DNA of 9,336 nucleotides from contig UQVD01000077.1 in the NCBI GenBank assembly GCA_900544385.1, positions 1 through 9,336 of the forward strand, given 5' to 3'. Both the position numbers and the translations under genes were made by a program. Below the pieces are notes generated by a model. That model did no database searches, had not been told where the DNA came from, and worked only from the letters and a program-made list of their open reading frames with translations. Within the stretch, counting starts at the first letter, position 1. Every line of letters begins with the position of its first letter. Origin of the DNA: an uncultured Collinsella sp. (lineage in GTDB: Bacteria; Actinomycetota; Coriobacteriia; Coriobacteriales; Coriobacteriaceae). Below, piece after piece: positions 5,217 through 9,336 of the stretch.

Positions 5217-6456
5217 TGTAGCTGCCCGGAGAGCGCACATTGATATAGGTTACGCCCTCTACCTGCGAAAGCAGCTTGGTCACGATACGTTCTTTCTTGG
5301 CGATATCGTCCGAATCGCCCAGCGACACCTCGACGCCGTTGTCGAGATTTGCCGAGATAGCCTCAACGGAAGGCGTGGAAATATCCTTCACCTGGCCCAA
5401 GAACTCGCTCGAAAAGCCGCGTGCGTAATCCAGGCCGGCCTTGACGGCCTTGGAGCTCACCGCCCGACCCGAAACCGGTGCGACATCGGCCGAGACATCA
5501 GTCAACAGCACGGCGCCGTAGTGCTTGGCAAGCGCCAGGGCCGCATCGATGCCGGTCAGGGTGTTGGCACCCTCCCCCGATGTAATGACGTTCCCCTGGT
5601 CGTCCACCTCGACAGACGTCGACAGCGGAGCGATCCAGGTGTCATCGTCTCCGATAGCCCAGGCAAGGTCGTCGGAGCTGATATACGCAATGGCGATAAC
5701 TTTACGCTCCGTCGGCGTGATGATAAGCGTATGGGGAAACTGGCGCTGGACATCCACACCCGAGACCCACGGGTTTTGCTTGAGGCCCTCGGTAATCTGA
5801 TCGGGATCCACGTTAAAGAGCGACGTGTTCTCGGGAAGACTGATGAGCTGCATGGCGTCGTGCTTGGTCACATGCTCGCTGCCATGAATCTGAATATCGG
5901 TGGCGGCGAACAGGCCGGAGTTGATGACGACGATGGCAACAATGGCAAGTACGGCCAAGGCTGCCAGGATGCCGCCCGCGATTTTGCCCTTACCTTTAAT
6001 GGCAGAAGCGACGTCGGTCGTCTTGCTTGCCATGGCACCAAGCGATGACAGAGGATTGATGCCCTTTTTTGCCGAAGACGCCTTGGCAGCGGGCACCGAT
6101 GTCAGTGAACGCGGCTTAGCGCCAGCCAACGTACGGCCGGCATGCGGCGCACGAGCTCCCAGCGAAGGGTTGGGCGTCGCCATGGGTCGGGAGGTCTTGG
6201 CGCCCATCGCCGGCTTGGGCGTCACCGAAGGACGCGGAGCCGGACGACTCGTCTTTTTAGAAGCGGGGCGTCCTCCCAGCTGCGAGCCGACGACCGGGCG
6301 CTTGGCAGGACGAACGGGCCCAACAGATTTGGAGGGCATGGCGGGCTTATGTTGAGGCTGGGCAGGTGCGCCGGAACGCCCTCCGGCGCGGCGGAAGGTT
6401 GGTTTCGATGCTCTAGAAGCCGAGGAATTTAACTTCCGGTCTGAGCTCGATGCCAT
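5191..6456 (-). CDS. ftsQ: Cell division protein FtsQ/DivIB (POTRA domain)
   Basis: This 421-residue bitopic membrane protein of the divisome scaffolds FtsB/FtsL and septal synthesis. A cytoplasmic tail of about 155 residues is rich in Pro, Ala, Ser, Lys and Arg with repeated RP/KP units. It is followed by one transmembrane helix (about 159-179), an extracytoplasmic POTRA domain (about 184-254; TDIQIHGSEHV, NTSLFNVDPD, NPWVSGVDVQRQFPHTL) and a beta domain ending in TYINVRSPGSYTFRN. The length of the tail is well above the short tail of E. coli FtsQ, but such tails occur in actinobacteria. The ATG at 6456 has GGGAGG 3 bases upstream and overlaps the murB 3' end by 44 bases. The next in-frame ATG is codon 40, inside the tail, so a shorter protein cannot be fully excluded. 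It follows murB in the dcw order. Confidence 0.92.
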   Translation of the reverse strand: MASSSDRKLNSSASRASKPTFRRAGGRSGAPAQPQHKPAMPSKSVGPVRPAKRPVVGSQLGGRPASKKTSRPAPRPSVTPKPAMGAKTSRPMATPNPSLGARAPHAGRTLAGAKPRSLTSVPAAKASSAKKGINPLSSLGAMASKTTDVASAIKGKGKIAGGILAALAVLAIVAIVVINSGLFAATDIQIHGSEHVTKHDAMQLISLPENTSLFNVDPDQITEGLKQNPWVSGVDVQRQFPHTLIITPTERKVIAIAYISSDDLAWAIGDDDTWIAPLSTSVEVDDQGNVITSGEGANTLTGIDAALALAKHYGAVLLTDVSADVAPVSGRAVSSKAVKAGLDYARGFSSEFLGQVKDISTPSVEAISANLDNGVEVSLGDSDDIAKKERIVTKLLSQVEGVTYINVRSPGSYTFRNAPTA

Positions 6457-7324
6457 ACGCCTCCCTCACCTTTCCGTGCACATGCCTGATAACCGCGGCC
6501 ACGTCATCGGCCGAGGCGGTTCCGTTATTAACGATAAAATTAGCGTGTACGGGCGAAACTTCCGCACCGCCAACCGAAAAACCCTTTAATCCACAATCCT
6601 CAATCAACTTGCCCACGCTTGCATCGGGCGGGTTGCGAAAGACCGATCCGCAGGATGCACGGCCCATGGGCTGCGTGCGCTTGCGGCGCGTCAGGTACCG
6701 CTCCATGCGCTCGCGAATGTCGGCCTTGGGCGCGGGCTTGAGTTTAAGCACGCACTCGAGAATGATCTCATTACGCGGCAAGCTGCACTCGCGATACCCC
6801 CAAGCGATCTCGGACCCTGCATAGTGCTTAATACCGGACGCCGGATCAAACGTGACCACGTCCTCGATAAGGGAACCGATCCACTCGTTCCGCGTACCTG
6901 CGTTCATGGACACGGCGCCGCCGACCGAACCGGGAATACCGACCGCGAACTCAAGGCCCGAAAGCCCGCGCGACAAGGCGTCGTTGACCAAACGCGCGAA
7001 CATCACGCCCGCACCAACGGTCAGCGTGCAGCCGTCCTCGGCAACAACCGTGCGCTGAAACTCACGTCCCAACGAAATAACGGCGCCGCGATAACCGGCA
7101 TCGGCAACCAACAGGTTGGACCCCTTACCGATAATCACCCACGGCACCTGCTCGCGGTCAAGCACCGCCACGGCGCGACGCAGGGCATGGTAGCTATGGC
7201 ACGTCACAAAGAGGTCGGCCTTGCCGCCGATACGATAGCTTGTATGGCGTGCAAGACGTTCATCCTCGACCACGTCCGTGTCGATCATGCCCGAAAGCGC
7301 CATGACAGCGTTAAACAGACCCAT
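6413..7324 (-). CDS. murB: UDP-N-acetylenolpyruvoylglucosamine reductase MurB
   Basis: This 303-residue cytoplasmic flavoenzyme reduces UDP-GlcNAc-enolpyruvate to UDP-MurNAc with NADPH. FAD-binding motifs are SYRIGGKADLF (29-39), GKGSNLL (66-72) and GIPGSVGGAVSMNAG (129-143). Catalytic motifs are GYRE (176-179), GSVFRNP with the proton-donating serine at 227, and the C-terminal RPEVKFLG with the catalytic glutamate at 297. The compact length and lack of an inserted loop fit type II MurB. The start is not certain: the ATG at 7324 lies 5 bases after the murC stop with no Shine-Dalgarno visible, so initiation probably depends on ribosomes leaving murC. In-frame ATGs at codons 8 and 13 are alternatives that remove no domain. 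The 3' end overlaps ftsQ by 44 bases. Confidence 0.95.
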   Translation of the reverse strand: MGLFNAVMALSGMIDTDVVEDERLARHTSYRIGGKADLFVTCHSYHALRRAVAVLDREQVPWVIIGKGSNLLVADAGYRGAVISLGREFQRTVVAEDGCTLTVGAGVMFARLVNDALSRGLSGLEFAVGIPGSVGGAVSMNAGTRNEWIGSLIEDVVTFDPASGIKHYAGSEIAWGYRECSLPRNEIILECVLKLKPAPKADIRERMERYLTRRKRTQPMGRASCGSVFRNPPDASVGKLIEDCGLKGFSVGGAEVSPVHANFIVNNGTASADDVAAVIRHVHGKVREAYGIELRPEVKFLGF

Positions 7325-7329
7325 GGAGG

Positions 7330-8748
7330 TTAAGCGTCTTTCTTGGCAGTCAGATACTCGATGAACTCGGGGCCGACGGTCGTAACGTCGCCGGCACCCA
7401 TGGTGAGCAGCAGGTCGCCCTCGCCCACGAGCTTCTCAAGCTCCTGGTTGAGCTCAAGACGGCTGGAGCAGTACACGACCTCCTTGCCGGGGTGCTTGGC
7501 GCGAACGGTATCTGCGAGCATCTTGGAGGTAACGCCCGGAATCGGCATCTCTCCGGCGGAGAACACATCGATCAGCAGTAGCTTATCGGCGTTGGCAAAG
7601 GCATCGGCAAAGTCATCGCACAGAGCCTGCAGGCGCGAATAGCGGTGCGGCTGGAACACGACGTCGACATGCTTGTAGCCCAGCGAAGAGGCAGCAGCGA
7701 GCGTCGCCTTGATCTCGGTGGGATGATGGCCGTAATCGTCAACCACCGTGATGCCGTCGATATCGCCCACGTGAGTAAAGCGACGGCGGACGCCCTCAAA
7801 ACTCGAAAGCGCCTTAGCGGCGGCGTCGATATCGAGGCCTAGGGCATGGGCGACGGTCAAGACGGCCGTGGCGTTGAGCATGTTGTGACGACCGGGGTTG
7901 CTCTTAATCTCGACAGCGTGCTCGGTGCCGTCCTCAAAGCGAACGATAAAGTCGCTCTGGATGCCCTTGACATCCGGATGCACGCAGACGATGTCGTTGT
8001 TATCGGCAAAGCCATAGGAAAGCACATGACGGCCCGTCGACTTGGCGAGCTCGACCAGATGCGGGTCCTCGCCGCAAACGATGACGGTGCCGCTCTCTCC
8101 AACCAGGCCCATAAACTTGGCAAAGGTGGCCTCGATCTCCTCGATGCCCGAGTAATGATCGAGATGGTCGGCCTCGACGTTGGTCACGATGACCACGTTG
8201 GGGTTCAGGAACAGGAATGAGCTGTCGGACTCGTCGGCCTCGGCGACAAAGTAGTCACCCGAGCCGTTCTTGCCGTTGGTGTCGTAGCCCTCGACGATGC
8301 CACCGATTAAAAAGCTGGGGTCCAGGCCCATGCGATCGAGCATCGTAGCGCACATCGAAGACGTCGTGGTCTTGCCGTGCGTGCCGGCAACGGCGACGGT
8401 GGTGTAGCCGTGGCCCAGGGCCGAGAGCATCTTGGCACGGGGCCACACGGGAATACCGAGCTCGCGGGCACGCACGAGCTCGGGGTTGGACTCGGGAATT
8501 GCGGTGGAGACCACGACCACGTCGGGCTTGACCTCGTCGATCGTCGCAGCCTCGTGGCCCACGTGGACCTTCACGCCGGCGCGGGTAAGCTGGCGAATAT
8601 AGCGCGACGTCTTAAGGTCGGAGCCGGTAACGGTATAACCGCGCTCGTGCAGGACGAGGGCGATGCCGCTCATGCCGGCGCCACCGATACCGATAAAGTG
8701 GGCGCTCTTGAACTCGGGCGCGGAGGTTGCAGTCTGGGAATCAGCCAT
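7330..8748 (-). CDS. murC: UDP-N-acetylmuramate--L-alanine ligase MurC
   Basis: This 472-residue cytoplasmic Mur ligase attaches L-alanine to UDP-MurNAc using ATP, the first step of stem-peptide assembly. The N-terminal Rossmann domain starts with HFIGIGGAGMSG (17-28). The central ATPase domain has the P-loop AGTHGKTTTS (121-130), EADESD (170-175) and NVEADHLDHY (190-199). The linker has GRHNMLN (286-292), and the C-terminal domain has DDYGHHPTEI (337-346), QPHRYSR (366-372) and GAGD (451-454). GIGGAGMSG and HRYSR are typical of MurC rather than MurD, E or F. The ATG at 8748 has AAGGAG about 11 bases upstream, slightly far. A GTG at 8775 would add nine residues. The 97-base gap to murG holds no gene and no clear promoter. 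murB follows after 5 bases. Confidence 0.97.
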   Translation of the reverse strand: MADSQTATSAPEFKSAHFIGIGGAGMSGIALVLHERGYTVTGSDLKTSRYIRQLTRAGVKVHVGHEAATIDEVKPDVVVVSTAIPESNPELVRARELGIPVWPRAKMLSALGHGYTTVAVAGTHGKTTTSSMCATMLDRMGLDPSFLIGGIVEGYDTNGKNGSGDYFVAEADESDSSFLFLNPNVVIVTNVEADHLDHYSGIEEIEATFAKFMGLVGESGTVIVCGEDPHLVELAKSTGRHVLSYGFADNNDIVCVHPDVKGIQSDFIVRFEDGTEHAVEIKSNPGRHNMLNATAVLTVAHALGLDIDAAAKALSSFEGVRRRFTHVGDIDGITVVDDYGHHPTEIKATLAAASSLGYKHVDVVFQPHRYSRLQALCDDFADAFANADKLLLIDVFSAGEMPIPGVTSKMLADTVRAKHPGKEVVYCSSRLELNQELEKLVGEGDLLLTMGAGDVTTVGPEFIEYLTAKKDA

Positions 8749-8845
8749 GTGCTCGTGTACTCCTTGCGTAAACACTGCCTGTAACCCGTTAACTGTACCG
8801 CACCTACCGCATCCGCGCGAGGGCGACCGGTGATATCCCGTCTAA

Positions 8846-9336
8846 CTAACGCAATCCCTCTACCGCGTCGGCCAAAAGCGCGGCGGCACGGTCCTGGGCC
8901 AAGCCACGCGCCGCCTGACGCATGGCATCACGCGCCGCAGCGTCATCGATCAGGTGCAGAAGCTCGTCGGCAAAGGCAGGGGCATCGATATCGGCATCGG
9001 CGCAAAGCACGCCGGCACCGGCATCGACCAGGTAGCGCGCATTCGTGGTCTGGTGGTCGGCCGTGGCGTGCGGATACGGCACGAGTACCGAGGGCACGGC
9101 AAGCGCGGCGATCTCGGCCACGCTCGAGGCACCGGAACGCGAGAGCACCAAATCGGCCGCAGCCAGCATATCGCCCATGTTGTCGATGTAGGGCTGGACT
9201 CGATAGCGCTTCGCCTCCTCGGGCGTCAGCGCCAAAGCGCGCTCGGTCTCCTCAAAGCCGTCGGCACCCGTCGAATGCAAAATGTAGAGATTCTCGCGGC
9301 TCAGCATCTCAACGAGCGCGTTGCCTCGCTCAAGAG
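8846..9336 (-). CDS. murG: UDP-GlcNAc:lipid I N-acetylglucosaminyltransferase MurG, C-terminal part (runs off right edge)
   Basis: The last 163 codons of murG are present; the frame is open through the right edge. MurG transfers GlcNAc from UDP-GlcNAc to lipid I on the inner face of the membrane, giving lipid II. The visible part is the C-terminal GT-B Rossmann domain: a segment around YILHSTGADGFEET, PYIDNMGDMLAAADLVLSRSGASS, then VAEIAALAVPSVLVPYPHATADHQTTNA. These correspond to the MurG motifs for UDP-GlcNAc binding (SRxGA, AE, PxxLxPYP, HQxxNA). The C-terminus GLAQDRAAALLADAVEGLR with a TAG stop is of normal extent. An internal ATG at 9307 is not the start because conserved MurG sequence continues upstream of it. 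It is the first gene of the visible dcw block, and murC follows after 97 bases. Confidence 0.95.
   Translation of the reverse strand, partial: LERGNALVEMLSRENLYILHSTGADGFEETERALALTPEEAKRYRVQPYIDNMGDMLAAADLVLSRSGASSVAEIAALAVPSVLVPYPHATADHQTTNARYLVDAGAGVLCADADIDAPAFADELLHLIDDAAARDAMRQAARGLAQDRAAALLADAVEGLR

Noticed and set aside
5188..6048. 286-residue plus-strand open frame opposite ftsQ
   Set aside because: It overlaps the POTRA and beta domains of ftsQ, shows no motifs, and lacks any start signal.
8749..8845. Promoter or small gene in the murG-murC gap
   Set aside because: No acceptable -35/-10 pair, hairpin with T tract or ribosome-site-led small frame is seen. The GCGGTA repetitions there are short and compatible with GC bias.

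Overview
The window is a dense, entirely minus-strand stretch of a high-GC bacterial chromosome. The gene content and order point to an actinobacterium of the class Coriobacteriia, most likely a Collinsella relative. The reasons are a division/cell-wall (dcw) cluster without ftsA between ftsQ and ftsZ, a pgeF (ylmD/yfiH) gene directly after ftsZ, an FtsQ with a long basic Pro/Ala tail, and GC-rich codons with moderate AT in the gaps. The genus is an inference from the general look of the proteins, not a database result.

In the direction of transcription (right to left): the 3' part of murG (entering from the right edge), murC, murB and ftsQ form a packed block. MurG makes lipid II, MurC adds L-alanine to UDP-MurNAc, MurB makes UDP-MurNAc, and FtsQ is the membrane scaffold of the divisome. 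A 197-bp AT-richer gap precedes ftsZ. It carries two mutually exclusive inverted-repeat pairings across the ftsQ stop and a plausible ftsZ promoter. ftsZ ends in a strong Rho-independent terminator.

A second transcription unit follows after a 210-bp control region: pgeF, pstS, pstC, pstA and the 5' end of pstB (leaving at the left edge). This is a full high-affinity phosphate ABC importer (lipoprotein receptor, two permeases, ATPase). Its first gene is a multicopper-oxidase-like purine phosphorylase / peptidoglycan-editing enzyme. pgeF and pstS overlap by ATGA and pstS has no convincing ribosome site, so the two appear translationally coupled.

The genes themselves are well-known families, and I see no mobile element, CRISPR array, RNA gene, defence system or unknown protein. 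The less ordinary signals are regulatory: a Pho-box-like 7-4-7 direct repeat upstream of pgeF, a distant 9-base sequence exactly complementary to the pgeF ribosome site, tandem leader hairpins, the switch-like repeats between ftsQ and ftsZ, and the coupling of pgeF to the pst operon.
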